Shown here piece by piece: positions 34,209 through 43,201 of a stretch of DNA of 64,000 bases; the stretch's first letter is position 1; every line of letters begins with the position of its first letter. Source of the stretch: Thermoplasmata archaeon UBA61 (GTDB lineage: Archaea; Thermoplasmatota; Thermoplasmata; Lutacidiplasmatales; UBA184); NCBI GenBank assembly GCA_002503985.1, contig DASW01000007.1, positions 108,536-172,535 of the forward strand, given 5' to 3'. The notes under the pieces were generated by a model, which worked only from the letters and a program-made list of their open reading frames with translations, was not told where the DNA came from and did not search any database. The translations under genes were made by a program, and so were the position numbers.

Positions 34209-35513
34209 ATGCGGCTCGACCGACCGGTCCTCCAGGTCGCGCTCGACTTCGAGAACCTCTCCCGCGCCCTGCTCGCGGCACGCGAGGCGGTCGAAGGGGG
34301 AGCGGACTGGGTGGAGGCCGGGACCCCGCTCATCAAGAGCGAGGGGTTGGACGCGGTCCGCGAACTGAAGAAGGCATTCCCGGACCACCTGATCGTAGCC
34401 GACCTGAAGGTGATGGATACCGGGGCCTTCGAGGTCGAGATCGCTGCCAAGGCGGGGGCCGACATCGTCACGGTCCTAGGCGCCGCGGACGACGACACCA
34501 TCGCGGACGCGGTCCGGGGTGGAGAACTTTACGGAGCCGAGGTGATGGTCGACCTGCTCGGCGTCGCGGACCCGGTGGCTCGTACGAAGCGGGTCGCCGA
34601 GCTCGGCGCGGCGGCCGTCTGCTGGCACGTGGGGATCGACATGCAGATGACGGGGAAGACCCCGTTCGCCGTGCTCGCAGAGCTCGCGAAGGCATCCCCG
34701 ATCCCGGTTGCGGTCGCCGGCGGTCTCACGAGCGAGAGCGTCGTGGAGGCGGTCCGCGCCGGCGCTCAGATCCTCATCGTCGGAGGAGCGATCACGAAGA
34801 GCCCCAAGATCGTCGAGGCGACCCAACGCATCGACGAGGCGATCCGGACCCAGAAGGCGGTCGCGAGTGAGCATTTCCGTCGCTACCGCAGCGAGGACCT
34901 CCGGGAGGCCTTTCTGAAAGTGTCCAGCCCGAACGTGACGGACGCGATGATGCGACAGGGGGCGATGCACGGCCTCCTCCCGCACCTCAAGGGCCCATCG
35001 GTTCGCGTGGTCGGGACCGCCGTGACCGTCGTTACCCGCGACGGGGACTGGGCGAAGCCGGTCGAAGCGATCGACCGAGCCGGGCCCGGTGACGTCATCG
35101 TGGTCGACGCCGGAGGCGGGACGACCGCGGTCTGGGGGGAGCTGGCCAGCTGGTCAGCGCACGGCCGTCACGTCGCAGGTGTCGTCGTCGACGGGGCCAT
35201 CCGGGACCTTGACACGATTCTCGAGATGGGATTCCCCGCGTTCAGCCGGTCGGTGAGCCCTAATGCTGGGGAGCCGAAGGGTCACGGCGAGATCGGGGTC
35301 GAGGTGACGGTCGGCGGCCAGCGGGTCCGCCCCGGCGACTGGATCGTGGGAGATGTGAGCGGGGTCGTGGTCGTCCCGCGCGAGCGGGCGCAGGAGATCG
35401 CGAACCGGGCCCTGGACGTGCTCGAGCATGAGAACCGTGTCCGGGAGGAAATCCAGCGCGGCTCCACCCTAGGCGCGGTGCAGAAGCTCGAGCGCTGGGA
35501 ACGGGTCGGGTAG
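34209..35513 (+). CDS. Fused 3-hexulose-6-phosphate synthase / RraA-like protein
   Basis: This 434-residue protein has two domains. Residues 1-215 are an OMP-decarboxylase superfamily barrel of the hexulose-phosphate synthase type, with the catalytic DLKVMD at 65-70 and VAVAGGLTSESV near 175. Residues about 228-425 are an RraA-like domain (VTDAMMRQG, VDAGGGTTAVWGE, VDGAIRDLDT). In archaea HPS run in reverse, with a separate isomerase, makes ribulose-5-phosphate for nucleotides when the oxidative pentose path is absent. The RraA-like domain is not a confirmed RNase E regulator in archaea, and may be an aldolase-like partner. The gene is leaderless by promoter spacing. Confidence 0.88.
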   Translation: MRLDRPVLQVALDFENLSRALLAAREAVEGGADWVEAGTPLIKSEGLDAVRELKKAFPDHLIVADLKVMDTGAFEVEIAAKAGADIVTVLGAADDDTIADAVRGGELYGAEVMVDLLGVADPVARTKRVAELGAAAVCWHVGIDMQMTGKTPFAVLAELAKASPIPVAVAGGLTSESVVEAVRAGAQILIVGGAITKSPKIVEATQRIDEAIRTQKAVASEHFRRYRSEDLREAFLKVSSPNVTDAMMRQGAMHGLLPHLKGPSVRVVGTAVTVVTRDGDWAKPVEAIDRAGPGDVIVVDAGGGTTAVWGELASWSAHGRHVAGVVVDGAIRDLDTILEMGFPAFSRSVSPNAGEPKGHGEIGVEVTVGGQRVRPGDWIVGDVSGVVVVPRERAQEIANRALDVLEHENRVREEIQRGSTLGAVQKLERWERVG

Positions 35514-35545
35514 CGCGTCCCTGAGTTGCTCCAAGGTGGCGCGAC

Positions 35546-36343
35546 TTACACCGTGCTCAGCGCCTTGAGCAGCTCGGACTGCATCCATAACGAGTCCGTC
35601 TGCGATCGAATCCGTGCCTGCTGGTGTCGGTTGGGCCCTGTCCAGCTCAACGTCCAGGGCAGGGGGTACTCGACGTCCCACAGCACAAGACCCTCCGGGT
35701 CTACTGTCGGCAAGGTGAGGCGGACATCGCCCTTGAGCGCGGCTTCGAGCCGCGCGAGCGTCAAGCGGCCGGCATCGTATTCCCGCAATGCCCCGATGAT
35801 CTTGCGGACCATCCCCCAGACGAATGAGGGGGCGCGGACTTCCACGATGAGTCCTCCCTCCGTTGGGGCCACCGTGACAGATTCCACCAACCGCAGGATG
35901 GGTACTCCCGCTGGGAGACCTCGCCCGAACGACCGGACGTCAATCGCTCCGGAGAAGAGGCGCGCCGCGCGTTCCCATCGATCAGGGTGGTGCCCTCCGA
36001 TCGGTTCGAAGTAGCGATAAGTCCGCCGCACGGCTCCTCGCACTCGGAACTCCTCGGGGACCGGGGTTGCGGCCGAACAAATCAGTTCCGTGGATATTCC
36101 GTTTAGAGAACGCAGCAGAACCCGGCTCGGAAGCTCGGTCGACACCACAAAGGCGTTCGCCCGCGCGCTAACCCCCCGATCGGTCCGGCTCGCCACGGCG
36201 ACCCTCGCTGCCTCCGCAGAAGGAGTCACTCCAAGACGGACAAGTCCACGGAGAAGCTCACTCTCTACCGTACGGAGACCCGGTTGGCGGGCCCATCCGG
36301 CAAACTCGCGGCCATCGTATCCGAACCGAACGAGCCACCGCAT
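35546..36343 (-). CDS. truA: tRNA pseudouridine(38-40) synthase TruA
   Basis: This 265-residue enzyme makes pseudouridine in the tRNA anticodon arm. It has YDGREFAGWARQ at 9-20, the catalytic Asp55 in ASRTDRGVSA (51-60), and FVWGMVRKIIGAL near 188. It is a full-length archaeal TruA. It is divergent from the pst operon, and its promoter must lie in the shared 36,344-36,588 region, close to the palindrome. Confidence 0.92.
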   Translation of the reverse strand: MRWLVRFGYDGREFAGWARQPGLRTVESELLRGLVRLGVTPSAEAARVAVASRTDRGVSARANAFVVSTELPSRVLLRSLNGISTELICSAATPVPEEFRVRGAVRRTYRYFEPIGGHHPDRWERAARLFSGAIDVRSFGRGLPAGVPILRLVESVTVAPTEGGLIVEVRAPSFVWGMVRKIIGALREYDAGRLTLARLEAALKGDVRLTLPTVDPEGLVLWDVEYPLPWTLSWTGPNRHQQARIRSQTDSLWMQSELLKALSTV

Positions 36344-36403
36344 GCGTAATCCCTTCCGCGGAGCACCACTGACGACCAGTCGGGCCGCAACGAAGAAAGT
36401 TGC

Positions 36404-36420
36404 TTGACAACCCGTGTCAA
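36404..36420. promoter_or_regulatory. 17-bp palindrome, candidate pst operator
   Basis: TTGACAACCCGTGTCAA, a perfect 6-bp inverted repeat (TTGACA-N5-TGTCAA) between truA and the pst operon, upstream of two TATA-like elements. It fits a dimeric regulator site; which gene it controls is inferred from position. Confidence 0.45.
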
Positions 36421-36460
36421 ATAGACGCCTATTGTAATCTATATACTCTACGGCAGATTA

Positions 36461-36468
36461 GTATAAAT
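36461..36468 (+). promoter_or_regulatory. TATA box of the pst operon
   Basis: GTATAAAT, the best TATA match in the intergenic region; a second weaker one, CTATATAC, is at 36439-36446. A transcript from here would start near 36,490 and give a leader of about 100 nt before pstS, which has its own Shine-Dalgarno. Confidence 0.6.
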
Positions 36469-36491
36469 CCCCTGTAAAGTTCGTTCCTCCG

Positions 36492-36539
36492 ATGTCGACC
36501 CGGACGGCTAGCCGCGTTGTGGACGGGCTTTCCCTCTAA
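36492..36539 (+). CDS. Possible 15-codon leader peptide before pstS
   Basis: ATG 36492 lies 27 bases downstream of the GTATAAAT box, the spacing used by leaderless genes in this window. It opens a 15-codon frame, MSTRTASRVVDGLSL, ending in TAA, with pstS following 49 bases later and having its own ribosome-binding site. It may be an upstream regulatory ORF or chance. Confidence 0.25.
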   Translation: MSTRTASRVVDGLSL

Positions 36540-36588
36540 GGTCGACGGAACCGACACAGTCCGTGAACAGAAGAACGGCAGGAGAAAA

Positions 36589-37821
36589 ATGAGTAGCAGC
36601 CAAGCAGGAACGAGTGCGCCACCGACAAGTGAGGCCGGAACTCCGGCAATCCAACGGCAAAAACGAGGCCGTGGCCCGATGATCGCGGTGGTTGCAGTGA
36701 TCGTCGTCGTCATCCTCGTGCTGGTCGTCGGGTGGTCGGCGGGATGGTTCAACAGTAGCAGCAGCAGCTCCAAAGGAACGTCGGGATGCACGCTCCCTAG
36801 TGTGGTCCAACTCAAGGGCGAAGGGTCGACTCTGGTCGCTCCCTTGATGGACCAGTGGGCGACATCCTACTGGAACGGAGCAGCCGTCACGTATGACTCC
36901 GCAGGGAGTTCGGCGGGTATCCAAGCTATCACGGCGAAGACCGTGGATTTCGGAGCCAGCGATGCTCCTCTCACCTACGCTCAACGTGTGGCCGCGCCGG
37001 GGATTCTAACGATTCCCGAGTCGGCCGGCGGTGTCGTCCCGATCTACAACTTGCCCGGCGTATCCGCGGACCTGAACTTCAACGGGAGCGTCCTCGCCCA
37101 GATGTTTGACGGCGGGATAACGAACTGGAACAACTCGGCTCTCCAGACCCTGAACCCCCACGTCGTCCTACCGGTCCAGACCATCTTCCCCGTCCACCGG
37201 ACGGGCGGAAGCGGAACCACGTTCATCTTTACGAGCTTCATGAGCGTGGAGAACGCCGCGTGGGCCCATACCTACGGTAAGAACACAGCCTGGCCCACCA
37301 ACATCACGATCGGAGGCGGAGCCTCGGGGAACGGCGGCGAAGCGTCCACGGTTCAAACTACGCCGTATTCGATCGGTTACGTCGACCTGAACTACGCGCT
37401 GAACGCGGGGTCCGGGGTCGGTGTCGGGAACGTCCAGAACCCCAAGGGGGACTTCATCCATGCGACGGTGGCCAACACCGAGTCCGCGCTTGTCGACTCG
37501 AGCGTCGTGCTTCCCGCGGGAACGGGTGACTGGTACAACGTCTCGTTGCTCAACGCACCGGGCGCGAACGACTACCCGATCACGTCCCTTACGTACGTGC
37601 TAGTCTACCAGAACCTGAACGCGTTCAGCAGCTACACGCTGACGAACGCGGAGAATGTGGTCGACTTCTTGCACTGGATCGTGGCGGTCGGACAGAATGA
37701 CTCGGCGCTGCTCTACTACGTCCCCTTGACCTCGGCCATCGTGAGCGCTGACATCGCGTCCATCAACTCGATTACCTTTGGCACGCAGACCATCCCAGTC
37801 TGCGTCCCGAGCTCGAGCTAG
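36589..37821 (+). CDS. pstS: Phosphate-binding protein PstS, membrane anchored
   Basis: This 410-residue substrate-binding protein delivers phosphate to the PstCA channel. After a cytoplasmic tail it has one uncleaved helix (about 31-50) and a Ser-rich linker (NSSSSSSKG), not a lipobox. The binding domain shows GEGSTLVAPLMDQW, YDSAGSSAGIQAI, FGASDAPLT and HRTGGSGTTFIFTSF, which hold the phosphate-coordinating Ser, Asp, Arg and Thr. The ATG at 36589 was chosen because GGAG lies just before it, excluding a 24-codon extension. It is the first gene of pstSCAB-phoU. Confidence 0.93.
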   Translation: MSSSQAGTSAPPTSEAGTPAIQRQKRGRGPMIAVVAVIVVVILVLVVGWSAGWFNSSSSSSKGTSGCTLPSVVQLKGEGSTLVAPLMDQWATSYWNGAAVTYDSAGSSAGIQAITAKTVDFGASDAPLTYAQRVAAPGILTIPESAGGVVPIYNLPGVSADLNFNGSVLAQMFDGGITNWNNSALQTLNPHVVLPVQTIFPVHRTGGSGTTFIFTSFMSVENAAWAHTYGKNTAWPTNITIGGGASGNGGEASTVQTTPYSIGYVDLNYALNAGSGVGVGNVQNPKGDFIHATVANTESALVDSSVVLPAGTGDWYNVSLLNAPGANDYPITSLTYVLVYQNLNAFSSYTLTNAENVVDFLHWIVAVGQNDSALLYYVPLTSAIVSADIASINSITFGTQTIPVCVPSSS

Positions 37822-37856
37822 TCGAGAGGCCGGGCGGACCCACCGAGGTTCTCCGG

Positions 37857-38861
37857 ATGGAGCCGCCAACCCTTTCCAATTCTTCTTCTTCCTCGACACC
37901 GGTTATTCCCCGCAGGGCACCCCGGCGGTCTCGACCGACGTCCCGGTGGCCCGACCGGGTGTTCTTTGGCATCGTCACCGCCGTAGGGGTCTCGGTCATT
38001 GGTCTCGCGGCGGCGATCGTCGGGATCCTCGCCTACGGCTCCCGCTATTCGATCCAGGTCTTCGGCTTCTCGTTCCTCTGGGGGACGGTCTGGAGCCCCA
38101 CTACCAACGTCTTTGGGGTGGTGCCGGTCGTCGTCGGAACGCTACTCACGAGCGCCATCGCCCTCCTCATCGCTATCCCGCTCGCCCTAGGCTCGGCGAT
38201 CTTCCTCACGACCCACGCGCCGCGATGGCTCCGCGGTCCGGCGGGTACCGCGGTCGAGCTCCTCGCGGCAGTTCCCTCCGTGATCTATGGGCTCTGGGGA
38301 ATCTATGTGGTCCATCCCTACATGGCGTCGACCATCGAACCCGGATTGAAGCAGTACCTCGGGTTCACCGGCCTCTTTGACGGCACGCCGATCGGGCTCG
38401 ACGTGCTCACCGCGAGCGTGATCCTCGCGATCATGGTCATCCCTACCATCTGCGCCATTAGCCGGGACACGCTGGCCGCGGTCCCCCAGGCCCAGAAGGA
38501 GGCCGCCCTCAGTCTGGGCGCTACCGACTGGGAGACAACCCGCGTTGCCATGATCCCCTACGCCCGATCTGGGATCATCGGCGGCATTATTCTCGGACTC
38601 GGACGAGCGCTGGGCGAAACGATGGCCGTGACCATGGTGATCGGCAACGCTGACCGGATCCCGACTTCCCTCTTGTCGCAGGGTCAGACGATTGCGAGCC
38701 TCATCGCGAACGAGCTGCTCAGTAACAGCGGACCTCTCCAGGAGTCCGCCATCCTCGAGGCCGGTCTCATCCTACTGGTCATCGCTCTCTCGGTGAACAT
38801 CATCGCCCGGCTCCTGGTGTGGCGCGTGCTCAAGGGTGGGGGAGGGGGAATCGTCGAATGA
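37857..38861 (+). CDS. pstC: Phosphate ABC transporter permease PstC
   Basis: This 334-residue permease has six helices, with AAVPSVIYGLWGIY near residue 140 and the EAA-type loop AQKEAALSLGATDWETT near 212 that contacts PstB. It starts 35 bases after pstS and its stop overlaps pstA (ATGA). It forms the channel with PstA. Confidence 0.93.
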   Translation: MEPPTLSNSSSSSTPVIPRRAPRRSRPTSRWPDRVFFGIVTAVGVSVIGLAAAIVGILAYGSRYSIQVFGFSFLWGTVWSPTTNVFGVVPVVVGTLLTSAIALLIAIPLALGSAIFLTTHAPRWLRGPAGTAVELLAAVPSVIYGLWGIYVVHPYMASTIEPGLKQYLGFTGLFDGTPIGLDVLTASVILAIMVIPTICAISRDTLAAVPQAQKEAALSLGATDWETTRVAMIPYARSGIIGGIILGLGRALGETMAVTMVIGNADRIPTSLLSQGQTIASLIANELLSNSGPLQESAILEAGLILLVIALSVNIIARLLVWRVLKGGGGGIVE

Positions 38862-39739
38862 GGAAATTCGACCGCTACGCTCGCCGCAAGCTCTTGAGCC
38901 AGATCATTGCCGTGCTCACTGGGCTCTGCGTCCTAGCCGTCCTCTACCCACTCGTGAGCATCGTGTACGAGTCGTTCCTTCAAGGAGGGGCCGTTCTCTT
39001 CCAGGCCCAGTTCCTCACGTCGGAGGCACCCAACGCCTGTTCGGCAATCTCGTGCAAGACCGTCGGAATCGGACCCGCCGTTCAGGGGACGCTGATTGTC
39101 GTCGGCCTCGCCGCGGCCATCTCGGTCCCGGTGGGCATCCTCGCCGCCATCTTCGCGTCCGAGTACCGCGCTCGGGGCCTCGGGCGGGCGGTCAGCTTTA
39201 TCGCGGACGTCCTCACCGGAGTACCCTCCATCATCATGGGGGCGTTCATCTACGGTTACTTCGTCATCTACTACCCGCAAATCGCCCTCAGCTTCTACAC
39301 GGGCGCACTCGCTCTTTCCGCCATCATGATCCCGATCGTCGTGCGGACGACCGAGGAGGCCCTACGAGTGGTCCCCAACTCCATCCGGGAAGCCGCACTG
39401 GCCCTCGGCATCTCGAAGTGGAAGGCCACGCTTCGAATTGTCCTGGTCGCCTCGTTGCCGGGCGTCGCCACAGGGGTCCTGCTCGCGGTCATGCGAGCCG
39501 CGGGCGAAGCGGCCCCGCTTCTCTTTACCCTGGGCTACTCCACGCTCTGGTTCCAGGGCTTCAACCACCCGGGGGCGAACCTACCGATCCTGATCTACAC
39601 CTTCGCTCTGAGCCCGTACTCGAACCAGGTTAAGGTCGCCTGGGGCGCCACGCTTTTCCTCCTCATCCTCATCCTTGTCGTGAATGTGATTTCGCGACTG
39701 GCGATCCATCGGATGCGGGTCCGGATGGGAGGAATCTAG
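38858..39739 (+). CDS. pstA: Phosphate ABC transporter permease PstA
   Basis: This 293-residue permease starts at the ATG overlapping the pstC stop. It has six helices, GVPSIIMGAFIYGYFV near residue 128, and the coupling loop SIREAALALGISKWKATLR near 178. It pairs with PstC. The gap to pstB is only 6 bases. Confidence 0.92.
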   Translation: MRKFDRYARRKLLSQIIAVLTGLCVLAVLYPLVSIVYESFLQGGAVLFQAQFLTSEAPNACSAISCKTVGIGPAVQGTLIVVGLAAAISVPVGILAAIFASEYRARGLGRAVSFIADVLTGVPSIIMGAFIYGYFVIYYPQIALSFYTGALALSAIMIPIVVRTTEEALRVVPNSIREAALALGISKWKATLRIVLVASLPGVATGVLLAVMRAAGEAAPLLFTLGYSTLWFQGFNHPGANLPILIYTFALSPYSNQVKVAWGATLFLLILILVVNVISRLAIHRMRVRMGGI

Positions 39740-39745
39740 AGTACC

Positions 39746-40501
39746 ATGAACCCAACCAAGCTCAAGGTCGACCACCTCACTGCCTACTACAGCGAGAAAG
39801 CCGCGATCACCGATGTCTCCATCGAGTTCCCCGAACGAGCCGTCAGCGCCATCATCGGACCGTCTGGCTGCGGAAAGTCGACGTTGATCCGCTGCCTCAA
39901 CCGTATGCACGAGACCGTCGTCCGGACCCGGGTGGAAGGGCAGGTCCTGCTCGACTCGGAGGATATCTACCAGCTTGACCCCGTGCGGGTGCGCCGACGG
40001 ATCGGGATGGTCTTTCAGAAGCCAAATCCGTTCGTCACGATGTCCATCTACAACAACGTGAGCGCCGCGCTTCGATTCAACGGACGACCTTCGAGGGAGG
40101 AGACCGACCGGCAGGTGGTGCGCAGCCTCCAGCAGGCGGCCCTCTGGGACGAGGTCAAGGAACGGATCGACGCGCCCGCGGTCTCCCTCTCCGGCGGCCA
40201 GCAGCAGCGGCTCTGCATCGCGCGGGCACTTGCGGCGGAACCCGAGGTCCTTCTCATGGACGAGCCGTGCTCGGCCCTGGACCCAATCGCCACCGCGAAG
40301 ATCGAGGAACTGATCAAGCAGTTGAAGACGGAGTACACGCTCGTGATCGTCACGCACAACATGCAGCAGGCGGCCCGCGTCGCCGATTACACCGCGTTCA
40401 TGTACCTCGGAAAGCTCATCGAGTTCGGACCGACCGAGGAGTTGTTCGAACGGCCGAAGGATTCTCTCACGGAAGCGTACATCACAGGAAGGTTCGGATG
40501 A
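39746..40501 (+). CDS. pstB: Phosphate ABC transporter ATP-binding protein PstB
   Basis: This 251-residue ATPase has Walker A (GPSGCGKST near 38), the Q-loop (VFQKPNPF), the signature [16 protein letters not shown] near 148 and Walker B ([13 protein letters not shown]) with the H-loop histidine ([11 protein letters not shown]). RCLNRMHE is typical of PstB. It drives phosphate import through PstCA. Its stop overlaps phoU (ATGA). Confidence 0.95.
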   Translation: MNPTKLKVDHLTAYYSEKAAITDVSIEFPERAVSAIIGPSGCGKSTLIRCLNRMHETVVRTRVEGQVLLDSEDIYQLDPVRVRRRIGMVFQKPNPFVTMSIYNNVSAALRFNGRPSREETDRQVVRSLQQAALWDEVKERIDAPAVSLSGGQQQRLCIARALAAEPEVLLMDEPCSALDPIATAKIEELIKQLKTEYTLVIVTHNMQQAARVADYTAFMYLGKLIEFGPTEELFERPKDSLTEAYITGRFG

Positions 40502-41259
40502 ACAAAGATCCCCTCGCCGACACAGGACGACCCCGCGGTTACGACCTCGAGATCCGTCAGCTGAAGGCTCGCGCGGTGGCGATGGGAGAATGGGCGTTCG
40601 CGATGGTCCGGGACGGATGGCGAGCGTTCTGCGGGGGGGACCTCGTGGCCGCGCAGGCCGTTCTCGACCGAGGTACCGAGCTCGACCGGCTCGATGAGGA
40701 CATCGAGCATGCAGCCATCGCCTTCCTCGTCCTTCGCCAGCCCACGGCCGGCGACCTGCGGACCGCCGCCGGTTTGCTGAAGATCACCACGCATCTTGAC
40801 CGGATCGGTCGGCTCGGGTTCGACATGGCCCGAATCACCACCGAGGGCGCTCCCAGTGAACCCGCGGACCTCCGAGAGGTTCTCGAACGGATGGACTCCG
40901 TGGTCGAATCGATGGTCAGCCAATGCCTCGAGGCCTTGGGACACGACCGAGCGGACCTCGCTCGCGACCTGTTCCGCAGGGACGATGAGGTCGACCAGCT
41001 CCATCGCGATGCCAACCGGATTATCCTACGGGAGCTGAACGCGAAAACCAGCAATACGACCCGGGTCGCGGACGACCTACTCGTGGCGCGTCATTTCGAG
41101 CGAATCGCCGACAATGCCTGCAAGGTTGGGGAGAAGACGGTCTATGCACTCAGGGGTCAACGACGGTCGGAGTACCTGCCCCGCCACCGCTACATACCCT
41201 ACACCCTCGAGGGACCGACGTCGACACCGAGAACGACAGATGATTCGCCTCCCGTCTGA
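40498..41259 (+). CDS. phoU: PhoU-like phosphate signalling protein
   Basis: This 253-residue helical protein has two PhoU repeats, the first at about 15-105 ([17 protein letters not shown]) and the second at about 115-210 ([26 protein letters not shown]). The acidic E/D motifs bind metal clusters. PhoU restrains the Pst transporter and, in bacteria, a two-component system; no sensor kinase is nearby. It ends the operon. Confidence 0.9.
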   Translation: MNKDPLADTGRPRGYDLEIRQLKARAVAMGEWAFAMVRDGWRAFCGGDLVAAQAVLDRGTELDRLDEDIEHAAIAFLVLRQPTAGDLRTAAGLLKITTHLDRIGRLGFDMARITTEGAPSEPADLREVLERMDSVVESMVSQCLEALGHDRADLARDLFRRDDEVDQLHRDANRIILRELNAKTSNTTRVADDLLVARHFERIADNACKVGEKTVYALRGQRRSEYLPRHRYIPYTLEGPTSTPRTTDDSPPV

Positions 41260-41356
41260 CGGCGACTTTGCCTTCGATTAACGAGGCCGTCTGTTTCGAA
41301 CTTCCCTGATTCGTGGTCTCGGGTACACCTTGACCATCGTTCACCCGGCGGTGAAC

Positions 41357-41365
41357 GTACATATT
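41357..41365 (+). promoter_or_regulatory. TATA-like box for HNH nuclease gene
   Basis: TACATATTC about 28 bases before GTG 41389, consistent with a leaderless transcript. Confidence 0.45.
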
Positions 41366-41388
41366 CTCCTTGCAACAGACATCGGACT

Positions 41389-41763
41389 GTGCCCTACAAG
41401 GATCCTGCTAAGCGACGTGCGTACAACCTGGCCTATCGGCGAGAGTACTATCGGAGTCACAAGGTCGAATACCTCGCCAAGAACCGGGTTCGGAAGAGGG
41501 CGGCCCGACAATTCCTCTCAGGTGTGAAGCGACGCAATCCTTGCGCCCGATGCGGAGAATCCGACTTGCGATGCCTCGACTTTCATCATCGAGGTGGTCA
41601 TGAGAAACTCGCAGGGTTGTCTATCATGGCAACGGACGGGGCTGCGATTGCCTCCCTGGAAAGGGAACTGCGCAAATGTATCGTCCTTTGCAAGAACTGC
41701 CACGCGAAGGAACACTTCAAAGGGACCGGCGATTCAGGGAAACGGCCGGGGACGCTCCCGTAG
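41389..41763 (+). CDS. HNH-type endonuclease-like protein
   Basis: This 124-residue protein has a very basic N-terminus (PYKDPAKRRAYNLAYRREYY) and an HNH-like zinc fold: CARCGESDLRCLDFHH near residue 50, then CIVLCKNCHAKEH near 99. Paired CxxC motifs with the HH and the late histidine are typical of small HNH nucleases of phages and mobile elements. Start is GTG. Its last 10 bases overlap the 5' end of the tRNA-Glu gene, so the transcript may run into the tRNA. Confidence 0.8.
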   Translation: MPYKDPAKRRAYNLAYRREYYRSHKVEYLAKNRVRKRAARQFLSGVKRRNPCARCGESDLRCLDFHHRGGHEKLAGLSIMATDGAAIASLERELRKCIVLCKNCHAKEHFKGTGDSGKRPGTLP

Positions 41764-41853
41764 TCTAGTCCGGTCAAGGATAGAGGGCCTTCGAGGCGCC
41801 CCATGGGGCGTCGAGGAAACCCTCCAACGCGGGTTCGAATCCCGCCGGGAGCA
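41754..41853 (+). tRNA. tRNA-Glu (UUC) with 25-nt intron
   Basis: A 75-nt cloverleaf after removing the intron. The acceptor stem is GCTCCCG/CGGGAGC with discriminator A, the anticodon stem is GAGGG/CCCTC, and the T-arm is GCGGG TTCGAAT CCCGC. Exons are 41754-41793 and 41819-41853; the intron 41794-41818 lies between positions 37 and 38. The pre-tRNA folds into a bulge-helix-bulge: CCUU/GAGG as the 4-bp helix, bulges CGA and AAA, and a GC-rich intron hairpin. The anticodon loop reads C-C-UUC-G-A, so position 33 is C instead of the near-universal U. CCA is not encoded. Confidence 0.88.
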
Positions 41854-41865
41854 TCCCAAACATGG

Positions 41866-41872
41866 TTTAATA
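41866..41872 (+). promoter_or_regulatory. TATA box of integrase gene
   Basis: TTTAATA just after the tRNA, about 28 bases before GTG 41897; spacing of a leaderless gene. Confidence 0.6.
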
Positions 41873-41896
41873 CCGCCGTACTGACATGCCGAAACC

Positions 41897-43201
41897 GTGC
41901 CTCGGTCTCCGATGGGCGGTATCGAGATCCGCGAGTTCCTTTCCCTTCCGAGCCTCAGGGCTTGGTATGAGAACGTAGCTCGAGGGTCACGGATCACGGC
42001 CGACGTCTACTCTCGTTCCCTACGCCTATTCTGTCACCTGACAGAGAAGGACCCATCCTCGCTGCTTCGACTTGCGGAGCCACAGCTCCATTCAATCCTG
42101 CTCGAGTTCGTGACCGCCGAGGAGAAACGGAAGCAGGCGGGCAGCTCGACGGCGACCCACCTCAAGGCGGTGAAGTCGTGGCTCGCGTTCAACGGTATCC
42201 GCATCACCCGACCCGTCAAGGTCCGTCGCGTGCAGGAGACGCCGACACTCGCGGAAGAGCGTACCCCCACCCAAGACGAGCTGCGCCGAGTGTTGCTCGC
42301 AGCGACCGCTCGAAACCGAGTATCCTGCGCGATGATGGCCTTCTCGGGCGTTCGTCCAGAAGTCCTCGGGAGTTACCTCGGCGATGACGGTCTCCGCGTC
42401 AAGGACCTCCCGGAGTTGCGGATCCGCGGCTCCGAGGTGCGTTTTGAGCGAACCCCGGCGACGGTGGTGGTCCGCTCCACTCTCTCCAAAGCCGGACACC
42501 GATACTTCACGTTCCTGGGGGAAGAGGGGTGCGGGTACGTCGCCGAGTACCTCCGCTCGAGAGTCAAGGAGGGAGAGACCCTCGGTCCCGAGTCCGACAT
42601 CGTTCACGCTGAGGCCGGCCACAGCACCCTGCGTGGAGGAAACACGTTCATCCGGACAACCAACGTCGGGGATGGAATCCGTCTCGCCCTACGGAAGGGG
42701 GGTTTCCCGTGGCGTCCGTACGTGCTTCGTGCCTACTTCGATACCCAGTTGCTGCTTGCCGAGTCGAAGGGCAAGGTCGCCCACGACTACCGAGTGTTCT
42801 GGATGGGGCACAAGGGATCGATGGAGGCCCGGTACACGACCAACAAAGGACGCCTCCCGCAGAATCTCGTCGACGACATGCGCGATGCATACTGTCGGTG
42901 CGAACCGTTCCTGTCGACAGTCCCCTCACGAAACGAGCAAGATGCCCAAGCAAAGATGGCGAAGACCATGTTGATGGGCCTTGGCTACACGGAGGCAGAG
43001 CTCGCCGCGATTGACTTCGAGAATCTGGACGTCACGTTATTCCAAGACCTCGTCACGAAGAAGATGGTCTCCTCAGGTGCGGGTGCAAAGCAGCAGCTCG
43101 TAGACGCGGGCGATCTTCCCCGCTACCTCGAACAGGGCTGGACTGTCGTCACCGCGGTCAATGGACACCAAGTCGTGCTGAATCCACCGGCGTCACGATA
43201 A
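41897..43201 (+). CDS. Tyrosine recombinase / integrase
   Basis: This 434-residue protein has the catalytic set of tyrosine recombinases: Arg in AFSGVRPEVLGSY near 154, Lys in RSTLSKAGH, an RPYVLRAYFDT box near 272 with the second Arg (Tyr replaces the usual His), MGHKGS near 305, and the nucleophile Tyr in ARYTTNKGRLP near 313. The N-terminal 110 residues are a SAM-like core-binding domain. A C-terminal region of about 110 residues lies beyond the catalytic domain. Placed 43 bases after tRNA-Glu, it is probably the integrase of an element inserted at that tRNA. Confidence 0.85.
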   Translation: MPRSPMGGIEIREFLSLPSLRAWYENVARGSRITADVYSRSLRLFCHLTEKDPSSLLRLAEPQLHSILLEFVTAEEKRKQAGSSTATHLKAVKSWLAFNGIRITRPVKVRRVQETPTLAEERTPTQDELRRVLLAATARNRVSCAMMAFSGVRPEVLGSYLGDDGLRVKDLPELRIRGSEVRFERTPATVVVRSTLSKAGHRYFTFLGEEGCGYVAEYLRSRVKEGETLGPESDIVHAEAGHSTLRGGNTFIRTTNVGDGIRLALRKGGFPWRPYVLRAYFDTQLLLAESKGKVAHDYRVFWMGHKGSMEARYTTNKGRLPQNLVDDMRDAYCRCEPFLSTVPSRNEQDAQAKMAKTMLMGLGYTEAELAAIDFENLDVTLFQDLVTKKMVSSGAGAKQQLVDAGDLPRYLEQGWTVVTAVNGHQVVLNPPASR

